DNA from: Diphasiastrum complanatum
Lineage: Eukaryota > Streptophyta > Lycopodiopsida > Lycopodiales > Lycopodiaceae
Assembly: GCA_029204225.1 (NCBI GenBank)
Contig: CM055095.1
Location: 69,280,110 to 69,344,109, forward strand
Direction of reading: 5' to 3'
Length of the DNA stretch: 64,000 nt
In this document: positions 48,748-60,208 of the stretch, piece after piece
Layout of the letters: each line of letters begins with the position of its first letter
How positions within the stretch are numbered: position 1 is the first letter of the stretch
Program-made: the position numbers and the translations under genes
Notes under the pieces: model-generated
Database searches by the model: none
The model's input: the letters and a program-made list of their open reading frames with translations, nothing else
Told to the model about the DNA's origin: nothing

Positions 48748-49282
48748 TGTGAAAAATGCAAAAATAAGCTTGGTAAAGGCCAAAAATCTTGTATATAGAT
48801 AAACACACATGTGTGGAGCCTGTTCCCACGTGTGAAAATAGTGTACTTGTCATGTACCATAATCATATAGGTTGTACATATGATTTAATTCAAGTTCTAG
48901 TGGCTAAAATGGCCAAAAACTAGTTTTCTAGACATATGACACATGACATCAATCTATTGATTGCATGAGCCACATTCTTTGGTTAGGTGTCATATCACAT
49001 GTGTAGAGGATAGATCACATGTGTGGAATAGGCTGAAGTAGTCGAATAATGTGTACTTGATTTTCAGGTTGGAGTCCGTACTCAGACAGTGTTTCACACG
49101 TGTGAAATCAGAAAGTACACCTACCTTCAATTAATGATTGTTCTCGTTAGGATTTTGTGTTTAGAATTGATCTAGATTGATCTTAATCTCAAGTAGATTG
49201 ATATATCAAGTAATCTGACAACCAATCCCTCTTGAGGATCAAATTAGGATCCACTCTTGGTCCTTTTTGTACTTTTTGCACA
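48748..49282 (+). repeat. 3' LTR of E2, internally deleted (535 bp)
   Basis: Same ends as the other E LTRs but about 290 bases are missing after GAAGTAGTCGAA (49046), removing the TATA region. Palindrome TTTCACACGTGTGAAA at 49092-49107 is kept. Confidence 0.9.
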
Positions 49283-49287
49283 GTTAT

Positions 49288-50044
49288 GAACAAATCTACA
49301 GATTTAGCAAAAGACAACAAAAAGTGCTCATAAAAGCGGCAAAATATGCATAATGTCTAGTCTCAACTTCTAATCCATTCCAATTTTTTTTTTTCATAAG
49401 ATCACATGCCTCCAGTGCTTGTGGAAAACTTTTATCCAACCTAACACAAAACCTATTAATTTTTTTTTAGGCTTTCTTAAAACTCGTGGGCCAAAAGCCT
49501 TTGATTCTATAAGGAGAAGTAAAAAAAAAAAACTTTTAAGAAGGCTCAAATTTTTATACAAAGCTTAATGAGGCATTTATCCTTTTTCATTAGGATTTTG
49601 ATTGATTCAAACTTTGGGTTAGTGTTCGGGAAAGATGGCAAAGTAAAGGAATGGAGCTGGCATCTTTCTCCAAAAATTGACTTCGTGAGAAATTTACAGT
49701 AAGTTTACTTTTAAAAAATTGAAATCATAGGCTGCCGATAGCTCAAATAGATCTCCAATACAAAAAAGGAACTCACCTACAACGAGCTCAAGATTGCAAA
49801 CTCATAAGTAACAAATGAATAGCCTTAGTGGCTATTTATACCAAAGCAAACACTACTCCCTTCAATCAACTTGGAGGGAAATATAAAAATTCAAATATTA
49901 GCCCAAATTAGGAACCATGTTAAATAGTGTTCAAGGGCGCGTCAAATATAATAAAAATTGTGTGCCCACTAATAATAATATCAAAAAACATGCGACTAGT
50001 GAAAGTAATGTAAAAGTGAATGATGCCACTACGGTAATGTATTA
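49288..50044 (+). other. Unassigned AT-rich sequence
   Basis: No supported gene. The first bases, TGTTATGAACAAATC if joined to the sequence left of E2, could be the end of an old minus-strand LTR abutting the primer-like TGGTATCCGAAC, but its other end was not identified. Confidence 0.35.
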
Positions 50045-50254
50045 GTGATGCATGTAGTGGCCATCAAATGGACACATGTGTACATCCCTTATGGATATAA
50101 CAAAAACACATTCCTTCAAAGTTTCATCCAAATCTGCGATATGGGGGCCAAAGGTAAAATCGTGGCTGAGTTCATGCCTTTGGAAGTGGACGGGCTAACA
50201 AAAACATTAGGGTGCAATAAGTTTAAATAGCACAGAATGAGCTTGAGAGTCTAC
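50045..50254 (+). pseudogene. Copia RNase H C-terminal scrap
   Basis: The plus frame has CDMGAKGKIVAEFMPLEVDGL followed by TKTLGCNKFK. This resembles the Copia ending RDMVxKGxIxxxFxxTxxxVADxxTKALGxxKF. It is short and altered, so the identification is tentative. It ends against the minus-strand Copia K. Confidence 0.3.
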
Positions 50255-52640
50255 AATGTATATTGTTGGCTTATGGTGATCCTTCTGCTCGCGCGATCTC
50301 TGCTGATCTCCATACCGAGAAGGTAATGGACTGGGCCTAAATCAGTCATCTCAAACTCTGATGAAAGCAGAGATTTGGTTTCTTGTAATAACTGATTTGA
50401 ATTGCTGATAATTAAGAAATCATCAACGTATAGTACTATTCTAGCATAGCTTGACTCTTTATGCTTGAGATATACATTAGAGTCTGCGTCGAAAGAAGTG
50501 AAATTGTACTGCAACAAGAAGTGATTGATTCTTTCATACCAGGCCCTGGGAGCTTGCTTAAGACCATATAATGCCTTATGCAATTTGCATACCAAATGAT
50601 CCTTGCCTTGAAGGATGTAATCTTCTGGTTGATAAATGAATATGTCTTCTTGTATATATCCATGTAGGAATGTCGTCTGGACGTCCATCTGGTGAATGTC
50701 CAGATCTTCTATAGCAGCTATAGCCAATAAGGTACGAATAGATTGATGCTTTACCACCGGGCTAAAGGTCTCAGTGTAGTCTATCCCATATACTTGTTCA
50801 AATTCTTTAAGCACCAATCTAGCTTTCCATTTGGATATTGATCCATCTGGTTTAAGCTTTAGTTTGAAGATCCATTTGGAATCAATTGGTTCTACACCTG
50901 TAGTCGGATTGACAAGACTCTAGGTCTTGTTCTTCATTAGAGACTAATACTCAACATCCATGACAACTTTCCATTTGTTTGCATTGGACATTGACAATGC
51001 TTCTGCAACAGTGGCAGGTTTATCATGACTGATGAACGCTTGAGGGATGAAACAATCAGGCTGCTGTCGTTGTCTTACAGACCTTCGAACTGTAGGTGCA
51101 TGAGTAGACGATTCTCCTTGGTGAATGATTGGGATCGCAGTATCTTGTGGTAGAGAAATCGTGGGTCTCGGCCCATCGACAGTAAGTGGAGCCGTTGGGA
51201 TAAACTCCATTGTTTGAACAGTCGTAGGTCGTTGCCTATCAATGGAGGGTAGAGCTGCTATGGCATGCTCTTGCATTAGCTGCTTCTGCTTGAAATCATG
51301 AAATTTGTTTTCAAGAAAGACAACATCATGACTGACTGAGATCTAACCTGTATCAACATCATATACACGATATGCTTTTTGTGATGTTGAGTTTTGCAGC
51401 TTACTAGGTCTAGCTTCTTCCTTAGATCAGACAGTACTTGTGCATGGCAGAGACATCCGAAAACACGTAGGTGTTTCAAACTTAGTTTAAGCCGTGGTAG
51501 GCTTCAAATGGTGTCTTGGAATCAACTGCCTTAGTGCTAGAGTAATTTTGCAGGTAGCAGGTCGTAGAAATCACTTCTTCCCAAAAGGTTTGAGGCAAAT
51601 GCACGTTGACTGTCATGGATCATGTAGCTTCCAATAGTGTGCGGTTCTTCCATTCAGCTACTCCGTTCTGTTGTGGAGTGTATCTCTTAGTAGTGCACGC
51701 CACATGAAGATAAATAGTCTTTCATGCTTCCGACTTGCTCTTTATGAACATAACTCTGGTAAATCCGGGAGTAGTCATCAATGAATGTAATATAATATAG
51801 AGCTTGACCCAAGGAAGGTAGGCTCATAGGACCACATAAGTCACTGTGTATCAGTGACAAAATGGACTTCGCCCTTTTGGCTTGTCCTCTTGGAAATCTA
51901 GTTCTAGGTTGTTTTCCTAGTAAGCAATTTTCACAAACAGTCAGATTAGCTGTAGTACCAGGGTTTATATTCATGTCCTTGGCCATTTTGTTATGATGGA
52001 GATACAAGATTGAACGCATGTTTAGATGACCTTATTTTTGATGCCATAAATTAGCATCTGAACCGCTTATAGAAAGGCAAAATTGTGACTCATTATATAC
52101 AAATTACGTTATCTGTGAGCAGAGAGGATTTCTTTTAAATTCTCATCTAAAATAGTACATCAACTGGTAGTGAACAAAGCTCTATAGCCCTGATCTATGA
52201 TCTTGCTAATAGACAATAGGTTCTTTGTTAACTTGGGTACATAAAGTATACCATTAAGTTGCCTAGTGATGCCATTAGAGAAATAGAGCCTTGGCCTTTG
52301 ACTTGATGTGAACTGGAGTCACCAAACAAGATGTACTTTGATTCTGGAGCTGTGAGTGCAAAGAAAAGGAGAAGCACCTAAATCGAGATACCATTGATGG
52401 GCATCTCTATTTGGTGGATCTTCTACCATCAGCACTTTATCATCATCTTGCGAACCTCTGACTGTGTCAGAGTTGTCTTCTTGCTGCTACCGCATTTTCT
52501 TCCTTGCTTCATTGTGCTTGAGGACACGACAATCTTTGATGTCGTGGTTGGTTCTTTTACAGTATCTGCAAAATAGCTTGGTCTTGGACAATGATTGATT
52601 GTGCTGTTGTTGTTGTTGTGTTGCTACTGGGAAATTTTAG
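50255..52640 (-). pseudogene. Copia K, zinc knuckle to RT, truncated at both ends
   Basis: Minus strand, in order from 52600 down: CCHC knuckle CRYCKRTNHDIKDC; decayed protease WYLDLGASPFLC and GILYVPKLTKNLLSISKI; GAG-pre-integrase with CENCLLGKQPRTRF; integrase HSDLCGPMSLPSLGQ; a piece with RVFGCLCHAQVLSDLRKKLD; the linker QRQQPDCFIPQAFIS; then an open RT frame of 188 codons (50251-50817) with GIDYTETFSPVVKHQSIRTL, TTFLHGYIQEDIFIYQP, LYGLKQAPRAWYERI and VLYVDDFLIIS, ending LLGMEISRDRAS. Stops and frameshifts lie in protease, integrase and the linker. RNase H, most of gag and both LTRs are absent. Confidence 0.88.
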
Positions 52641-53869
52641 AAGCTAAAAATAACATGTTTTACATTGTTTTTGGATCTTGAGATCTTGACCCCAGATTAG
52701 GGTGATCCAATGACCTATAGGTTAGATCTTAGGGTTAGGTTATGATAAGTATAGAGATGCCCTAAAATTTTCAGATCCACGTTTGAAATGTATAAATGTA
52801 TGATGGGATCTCTATCCAAATATGAAGAAAAATCGAGTTTTTTCCATTTCTATCAACATTGTCTTTGGGTGGCGAGTTATAGCTATTGGATGTGAGTGAT
52901 TTTATGCACTAATTACATGCTTTGAAAGGTACTAAAGTTGATTACAAGTTTGAGAAGCTTGCTGCACTTTACTTTTATGTATTTGATCAAATCTATGTGG
53001 CCATTGTGGAGTTAATTGCCAAATTAGCTAGTTTTGGTAACTAGTCTTGATTCTAGGTCATAGTTTGGATCTAGATCTTTGATTTGTGCATCCTCCATCA
53101 CTTTTAGGATTGATTGGGATTCATTTTGCTGTAAAATTTTGTCAGGTAAGGCGCGACCAGGGGCCCTTTGACCAAGTCAAAGAGCCCTTGATCACGCCTT
53201 ACCGTGATTATGAATTTTTTTTTTGCTCCTGAATGTTTTTTTTGGCCTTCTAATGAAGTGAAACGGCCAAAATTCGATATTTTCGATGAAAAAAAATAAA
53301 AATTTAGCCTCCAGAATATATTTTTGTTTGTGAATTTTAAAAAAACAAATCGACTTCATAACACTCTTTTTAGGTTCTAATGAGGTCAAATAGACTAAAT
53401 TCATGATTTTTTTTATGGAAAAATGAGAATGTATCCAGGAGGCTAAATTTTCATTTTTTTGGACCCGAAATCACAATTTTTTTTGGCCATTTTGAAAAGG
53501 TCTCGCCAACTCTGGGTGGATCCATACTACGTTCCGATGCCACGAAGAAATAAATGGAAAGATTTGGGTGTGTCAATGGATCAAATCAATATCCATACTC
53601 CAAATTGGCCCATAATCCACTAGAAATACAGCTGGAAAATTGTAGTAGATCTCAACAGAGCCCTACAGGCCTATCGATATGAGTATAGGGCATTCACCAG
53701 ATCCAACCATTAGGCAGTTGGCTATTTTTGCAAACGATTTGACCAAGGTGTCGTCCGTTTCTACTAGATGAGATGATTGTTTATACCCACATTGGCTTTC
53801 GATCCAAATGTCCCTATGGCGTCCGACAAGGTTCAAGATCCAGAATCGTAATGAACTCCCAATTTTTTT
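52641..53869 (+). other. Unassigned sequence with a long hairpin
   Basis: AT-rich, with a strong hairpin at 53145-53203 and repeated GG-CTAAATTTT and GGTTCTAATGAGGT-like words near 53240-53460. No protein can be supported. It may be LTR matter of an unrecognised element. Confidence 0.4.
53145..53203 (+). other. Near-perfect 28-bp inverted repeat with 3-base loop
   Basis: Left arm starts GGTAAGGCGCGACCAGGG (53145-53172), loop CAA, right arm 53176-53203 ends CACGCCTTACC. Twenty-four of 28 positions are complementary; all four differences are C/T or G/A transitions. Confidence 0.9.
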
Positions 53870-53949
53870 ACTGGTCGATCACAAGTATGATCCGTTGTTG
53901 ATGAATCATCATCCTCTTATTGAACCACTGGTCTGATAGTCCAAGTTGT

Positions 53950-56255
53950 AGGATCAACCTTGACTGCACGTTCACGATTTTCAAAAGTGAGTTTTCTGGT
54001 ATCCTAGTTATGAATTACTTGCGCAACTCGTAACCATGGGCGTCTCAATAGGACTCGATAGACATATGGTACTTCTGGTAAGTCCATTACTACCAAAGTA
54101 ATGATGAACTGTACTCCGACAATTCTGACAGGTATATCTTCAACCATTCCTCATGGACGAACTATCGTTTGATCAGCTAGCTTAATAGTAGAAGTCGCAG
54201 ACTTTATCTTTGTAAGGCCCCATTTAGCACATAGCTTTGTAGAAATCAAGTTAACTTCCGAACCGCCATCTATCACAGTTGCTTCATTAGGAAATTGTCT
54301 ATGCTGTATTGGCAAGGTGATATTTTTTGTTCACTTTCCCAAGCTGCTCCGACATGGAGTACTTCATTAGATTCTTTAAATCCAGCACAAAAAAGTGGCT
54401 CCTGATGAACTTTTGGTTCAGCTTGAGTTAACTTTTGCGCTAATACTTCTTTTGCTTTTGGCACCAACTTCAGAAACTCTCCCAACGAAATATTGATCTT
54501 ACTAGACAAAATATTCATGAGCAGTTCTATTTGCGGTGCTTCCGGTTTAGTCATCTTGAAGAGTTCTTCATGATGATGCAACTGAACATTTTGTTTGTGA
54601 ATTTTTCGATGGCTGCAATGGTGAAGAACGAACTTCGGTTGTTGCTCTAGAAGCTTCAAGCTTCTCTTCTTCTTGCAGATGTTTAATCCATTGCCTCATA
54701 TCCTGATATCTTCTTTTTTCTGCATGAAGATTTGGATAGACTCCAGATGATGTTGGTATATCAGTTAATGGTATAGAATCAACAAGTACTGGATCTGGTT
54801 CTTTCTGCTTCTGTGCTCTGGTGACCACCATCAAGGGTACAATTGGTTTATTCTGAGCTACTGGTCTTTGCTTGATTGTTATCAAATTTATAGGAGCTGT
54901 AGCTGGTGGTGGATTTGTTTTTGCTGGACATTCCTTATAGCAATGTCCATAACCACAGTCACGACAGAACGGTACAAATTTTTCTTTATTTAAAAATTCT
55001 GCAACTCTGTGATTTTCTCCACATGCAAAGCATCCAAGTGCTCTGGTCTAGTTTCTAGATGCTTGTTGTTGCACGACAACATAAATAGCATGTTGTTCTG
55101 AAGATCCACCTTCTTGATCATTATCATAGTTCCATTGCTCGGCACTTCTGTAAGGTTCTGGTTTCATCAAATTGGTAGGAGGAGCAGGGTGCTTTGGTGG
55201 GGCAGGTAAGGTTAATCGTTTCGGGTATCCAAGAGCAGATTGACGAGGTCTAGCTGCCGAATTTCCTCCATAATGTGGTTCTCGATATTCCAATTGGGCA
55301 TATCGTTGCTGAATTATCCGAGAATTGAAGTTGCAAAAATCAGTCTCATAATCAGGCGAATTACACAAATGGCATATACTGATTTCCATTTGTTTTTTCA
55401 ATTGAGGACACTCATTCACTATGTGATTTCCTATACAAATAGAACACCAGACATTTTCCCTGGTAATATAAGTCTTTTCAAACTTCTTGGGTTCCTTGTT
55501 TGCTTGTCCATGAAAATCTTTCAATGCTTTGATCTTTTCATCAAATTGCGACTACAACTTTTCCATCTATTTCTGCTGGTTCTTCCCAAGTTTCTCGAAC
55601 TCATTGAGTATCATTTCTGCAATTGCGTCGACATTTGGTGATGTAATAGTGGTGGATGTCATAGTGGTCGACCCTGCTGTATAAGACAACATACTGATAT
55701 TCGGCTCATTGTCTGAATCTTCATCCTCCTCCCGAATTGCATCATCTATAGCATTTTGCAAAAGTGCGTACTCATCACGGAGTTTCAGCTCACATATGAT
55801 CCTTTTAGGTAAACATGACAAAACCACATAATCATGGCATTTTTGTTAATCAGCTCAGGTTCGCACTCAGATCTGAGGCGTTTTACCCGTTCAATGTAAT
55901 CTCGAACCATTTTCTACTTTCTCATTTTAATTTTACTTAAAAGTAGAAAATGGTCTTCCATAAACTTCTGAGGTTTGAAACGTGTAATAAGGGCTCGTTT
56001 AGCAGTCTCCCAATCTGTATGCTCAGTTTCATCTTGATTATAGTACCAATCTTGTGTTGCGCCTGTTAAGGCCATAGGAAAAAGCTTAAGTTTATCCTGG
56101 GAAAAAACTTCGCCATAGACTTCACAAGATTTAGAAAAGATCTGAAGAAATCTAACTGGATCTGTTAATCCATTGTATTTGGGTAGATCCAAACGGGGTG
56201 CTCTTCTAACAATGATTGGATTGACTTCCTGAAGAGCACCTTCAGAAGCAGCCAT
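53950..56255 (-). pseudogene. Gypsy G Gag and protease, broken
   Basis: Gag starts at ATG 56255 (MAASEGALQEV) with the retrotransposon-gag pattern DLPKYNGLTDPVRFLQIF, MALTGATQDWYYNQ and RALITRFKPQKFMEDH. It continues, after a frameshift, with an acidic Ser/Thr linker and at least three Cys/His clusters: WCSICIGNHIVNECP, ICHLCNSPDYETDFC, and, after CFACGENH, CRDCGYGHCYKECP. A Pro-rich segment and a protease-like VIDGGSEVNLIST (54240-54290, DGGS in place of the usual DSGS/DGGA) follow. Stops occur near 55560, 55047 and in the protease. No RT was found. Confidence 0.75.
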
Positions 56256-57440
56256 CTTTACAGATTAAATCAAGCAGACAATGAGATTGGATCTAGATTT
56301 TCAATCAAAACTATCTCAAATCAAATCTGCTAGATCTCTTCCACTTGACAAGAATCGGATTTCTATATCGTGAATTTTTTTTTGAAAATCAACCAATCAA
56401 TACTAAAAATTCTCAGAATCAAAATCAAACTATATCATATTTGACCCAAAATTTGATAGGGACTTGATCTAGAAAATCATAACCTAAAAATAAAACTGGT
56501 GAAGGTTCCCTAGGCGAAGGTTCAACAGTGCTATTTTTGAGATAAAAACTCTCTAATCAGGTTTTTCTAACAAATTCTATGGAAATAACCTTTGCCGAAC
56601 TCTCAGACTCAGAATCTGACACAAATAAAACTAGGGTAGAACTGGCGAAGGTTTTTGGCACACAAAAACACAGTTTCTGTAGTTTGGCGAGGGTAAAAAT
56701 AAAATTTTTCTATGATATGGATAGGATAAATGTTCGTCGAACTCAAAAATAGTAAATTACTATACATAGAATAACATGAAAACTCGATGAAGGTTTTGGC
56801 GAAGAATCAAGAGTAATACTGGTAATTTTGCAAAAAAGAGACTTTTTTTGACAAAAATATGACAATATGACAACTGATCTTCTGAGAAACTTTCTTTTTC
56901 TGATATAATTCTTCGCCGACCTGGCAGTAGATAGATCTGAATCACACCTATGCACAGTGAATCAGACGAAGGTTCTTTTCTGTATTTTTAGGGTTTTGGT
57001 GATGTTTTGGTATTTTTTGATGATTTTTTTGATGTTTTTGAAAATCTGCCAAGAAGAATTGTTCGCCCTTCAAACTGAAGGTTTTGTGATCAAAACTTAA
57101 GGTGCCTGCAACTCGGCGAATATTTTATAAAAGAGGACAAAAAGTTATTAGTTTGATGACGATTTTTGTCTCCTTTTGACTAAAATTTGACAGATTTGAC
57201 TGATTTTTGTTGTTTTTTCTGATATCTCAGATCTAAATGAATCTTAAGATTGGTGATCTGAATAGCTTTCTCTGTTTCACAATCAGATTAGATCTCAAAC
57301 AAGAAAATCCACTCAAATCAAGCAAAATCACTCCCAAACTAATCCTAAATGCAGATTTAACACTATTCATGCCACGACAAGATGCCTAATGCAAGCTAAC
57401 CATCCAACAAATATGCTGCAAATTGAAAAATTGGAGTAGC

Positions 57441-57462
57441 TCCCTAGCAACGGCGCCAAAAT
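57441..57462 (-). promoter_or_regulatory. Primer binding site of Gypsy G
   Basis: The minus strand reads ATTTTGGCGCCGTTGC-TAGGGA straight after LTR end CCCACTACA. This primer type is common in plant Gypsy elements and differs from the iMet type of all Copia copies here. Confidence 0.8.
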
Positions 57463-58169
57463 TGTAGTGGGTTTCTTTTCTTGCCTATCCTCAACCCAAG
57501 ATCTAATCAATCTAGCATTGAGGAGATGAAGTTAGTTGTCACGAGTAGATTTGTTCCCATGAGAGCGATAGCATAGTTCAGATTTTAGCATGAATGAGAG
57601 ATTCACATCTAACTCTACCATCCACTAACCCTAAGCGTTAACACTAGATCCACAATGAAGATAGCTTACTCTTTCTCTCTCACCTTTTCTCTCTCATAAA
57701 AAGTATAAAAACATGCAATCCCAATAACAATCAGATCCAACAATTAGCAAAACACAATAAAAGCATGAGGGATGGAGGAAAAGTGATAGAGAGCAAGGAC
57801 ATCCATAAATCCATTTCACAAGAGAACCAATATGCTTTATTGAAATGAAGATATGTACATGTGTAGCAAACTTGAGTTGGTCCCTGGCCTTTGAATCCTA
57901 TTGGTCCATTTCTGCCTCCCTAACTATTCAAATTTAAAAAAGAGTGGGACCATCCAAATTGTGGGAAACCCAACTTTATTCACTAACTTGACATTTAGGC
58001 CCTATGATATAAAAAGTCCCACAAAAAGGCCTAAAGTCCTTTTATTAACTTTCTAATTAATCAAATAACTATGTGATCATCGAGTTGGACTTACACACGC
58101 AGGGTGCCAAATCCCTCTCACTTATTAACTAGGGTTAGGGTTGTCTTGGGATCCGCAAACCCTCCAACA
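57463..58169 (-). repeat. 5' LTR of Gypsy G (707 bp)
   Basis: Minus-strand ends TGTTGGAGGGTTTGCGG and AAACCCACTACA. It matches LTR C (26225-29531 minus element D). A CAATAAAG signal lies near 57838. Confidence 0.85.
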
Positions 58170-58604
58170 TATCTGTTTGTGAATATAATAGGTTCACCAA
58201 CGTAAGCAATCTCTTTGTTCAAATCTTTCACTCTCAAAACAAATTGATGTCCACTCTCATTCTTCCCTTGGAAGCATTGAAGAACTTGGCTCTTGAGGGA
58301 AAGTAATCTTGAGGTATTCTTGGACTCATAGATCTTTTGAAGAGTCTCCCAAGCCTCTTGGGCTGACATACATGCTCCTACTTCCTTGAGCAAATCATTT
58401 GAAACATTCATTTTAATACAATGGAGTGCAATCTTGCACCTTCTCTTGTATTTAGTTGCTTCTGGTGGATGGATTGGCTTATCTTCCTCTCCATTCACAA
58501 TCTTCCATGATAAGGATAGATTACATTCTTAACTTCCAAATTGAATAATTTGAAGAGTTCAATCTATCACTAGAATCCAAAAGATAGGCACTTATGGATG
58601 CCAT
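58170..58604 (-). pseudogene. Copia gag fragment split by Gypsy G
   Basis: The minus strand begins ATG at 58604 (MASISAYLLDSSDRLNSSNY), with a stop after IWKLRM and a frame change. It then runs PPEATKYKRRCKIALHCIKM, NVSNDLLKEVGACMSAQEAW, QKIYESKNTSRLLSLKSQV and continues to IAYVGEPI before the G LTR. This is the same gag type as the left-edge Copia (SSERLSSSNYSTWKV, KMNVTNELLKEVG). The rest of the element was not found on the other side of G. Confidence 0.8.
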
Positions 58605-58962
58605 CTTCAATGATAGGGAGATAGATTCAATGAAACGAGACAGATTGTATAAGATATGATCACAACTAGCTATCCCACTCTCTTTGGGACTTGAGATGAA
58701 TCACTCTTTGATTTCTCAACAAGATATAAGATGATCTTGAGTTTGATCAATCTTCAAGATCCAAACTAGATCCAAACCTAGCTCAATTTACTATAGATTT
58801 GATCAAAACTAGTCTTCTCCTTGATCTCAACTTCACAAGAAGGGTGAATCCACCTATACTGAACCAAAAGCATTTTAGAGGACACAAATGTCTCACTAGA
58901 ACCTTAAGAAGCCTAATTAAGCTCTCAAATGGATGATCCAAATTCCTAAAGAGGGGTGGCAT
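58605..58962 (-). other. Leader of the Copia gag fragment, cut by element F
   Basis: Non-coding sequence upstream of the gag ATG on the minus strand. It ends abruptly at the F LTR (58963); the last bases GGCAT would be one copy of F's target duplication. Confidence 0.5.
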
Positions 58963-60208
58963 TGTAGCGCAGGCATCCCAAAGGGAGCCGGGAACCACGA
59001 CTTAGCTTCCCAGCCTTCAACTCTTGCCATCCAAACCCACTTGACATACAAGCAGCCAACTCGCCAACAACGATCAGACTTAACCAACTTAAAGTTCCGA
59101 AAACCAACATTGAGATCCAACCTGGCGCCATGCCAGATCGGGGGTCCCGACGTGGGTGACTTCCCTCCAAGCAAGTCGCCCGACATACATCAAACTTAAC
59201 CAACTCGAAGCTTCGTTACCAACGAGTAACATCCATTCCAAGCAAGCGGTCTGACTTACATCAGACTTAACCAACTGAAAGCTTCGTCACGAGCGCTGGA
59301 AGCCAACCTGGCGCCACGCCAGACTGGACAGCCATAAACAGGTAACATCCACCAAAGCAAGCCATCCAACTCAGCCGACAGGTTAGAGCCCGTTCCCCAA
59401 GAGCTTAACCCATTCATGTTCATGCAAGGAACACTCAGAACCACAAGCCGCGACAGATATGGAAACAACCAGTTCTTGGACCAAATGATCCCGACAGCAT
59501 ACCGCTGGCGCCACGGACCGAATGGTCCCGACGGCATACCGCTGGCGTCCCGGGATACGACCCTCAGCTATGTGCCAAGTTAAAAATTTTGAAAGCGGCC
59601 TTACAACTGGCGCTTTTACCGAACACTGAAACCCAGAAGGTAATCAGAGTCAGTTTGAGGAAAATCCCACTTTATTGATAAATCTGAGAAGGTTACATTT
59701 CAAGTGTGTGACCGACCCTAGTCTCCGGGGCGCTAGCATGCCAAGGCGAGAGCCATGACAACATTCCAGCAAGGGAGGCTGAGACTTGGTTGGAGCTCGC
59801 CCTGAGTCGCAACCCGCACTCCCCTATAGTATTGGTGTGATTCGGCACCCCCCCTCATACCAAACACTCTACCCAAGCTGGTAAAGCACGTTTTTCTCTC
59901 TCTAGGATTTTCTCTTTCTAGAAAGTCATTTTCTCTCTCTAGATTTTATTGATCCTCAGGCTTCCTTTAATCATGCCTAGATCGTGTGAGGTGATTGCAC
60001 ATCGATCTGAGCTCTCTGGACTTCGCTAGAACCGATCAAAGATTTCCAGCCATAGGAACTTGGCGCCGGCTGGATTCTGGTCACAGTGGCGCCGGGAGCG
60101 GCGCCGGCGCCGTTGGCGCCGGGAGCAGCAGTGGCGCTGCTGGCGCCGGGGACATAGCTGGCGCCGATGGCGCCGCAAGTAAAGCTTGTAAAGGTAGCTT
60201 TACAACAT
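58963..60208 (-). repeat. 3' LTR of F (1246 bp)
   Basis: Boundaries come from the TGT...ACA ends, the adjacent polypurine tract and the match to the other copy. It contains two close GCATACCGCTGGCG units (59488-59545) and repeated CTTAACCAACT blocks. Confidence 0.88.
60061..60178 (-). repeat. GGCGCC-rich cluster in the F LTR
   Basis: Eight copies of the self-complementary hexamer GGCGCC in about 118 bases, near the U3 start on the element strand. The same cluster is in the second LTR (63899-64000). Confidence 0.9.

Larger units (their letters stand above)
44372..49282 (+). mobile_element. E2, second copy of non-autonomous Copia-type family E
   Basis: LTRs 44372-45201 and 48748-49282 with family ends TGTGAAAAATGC and TTTTGCACA. 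GTTAT lies directly before (44367-44371) and after (49283-49287), a perfect target duplication. The primer site TGGTATCAAAGCC at 45202-45214 has one G-to-A change. The interior matches E1 throughout and has its own indels, a small telomere-repeat insertion (47452-47471) and a large deletion in the 3' LTR. Confidence 0.92.
53870..58169 (-). mobile_element. Ty3/Gypsy element G, 5' half
   Basis: Minus-strand order: LTR (58169 to 57463), primer site TTTTGGCGCCGTTGC, leader of about 1.2 kb, gag, zinc knuckles and protease, then loss of recognisable sequence below about 53900, before RT. It lies inside a Copia gag: coding before it (58170 upward) reads as Copia gag and stops exactly at the LTR start. 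The 3' half and 3' LTR are missing. Confidence 0.8.
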
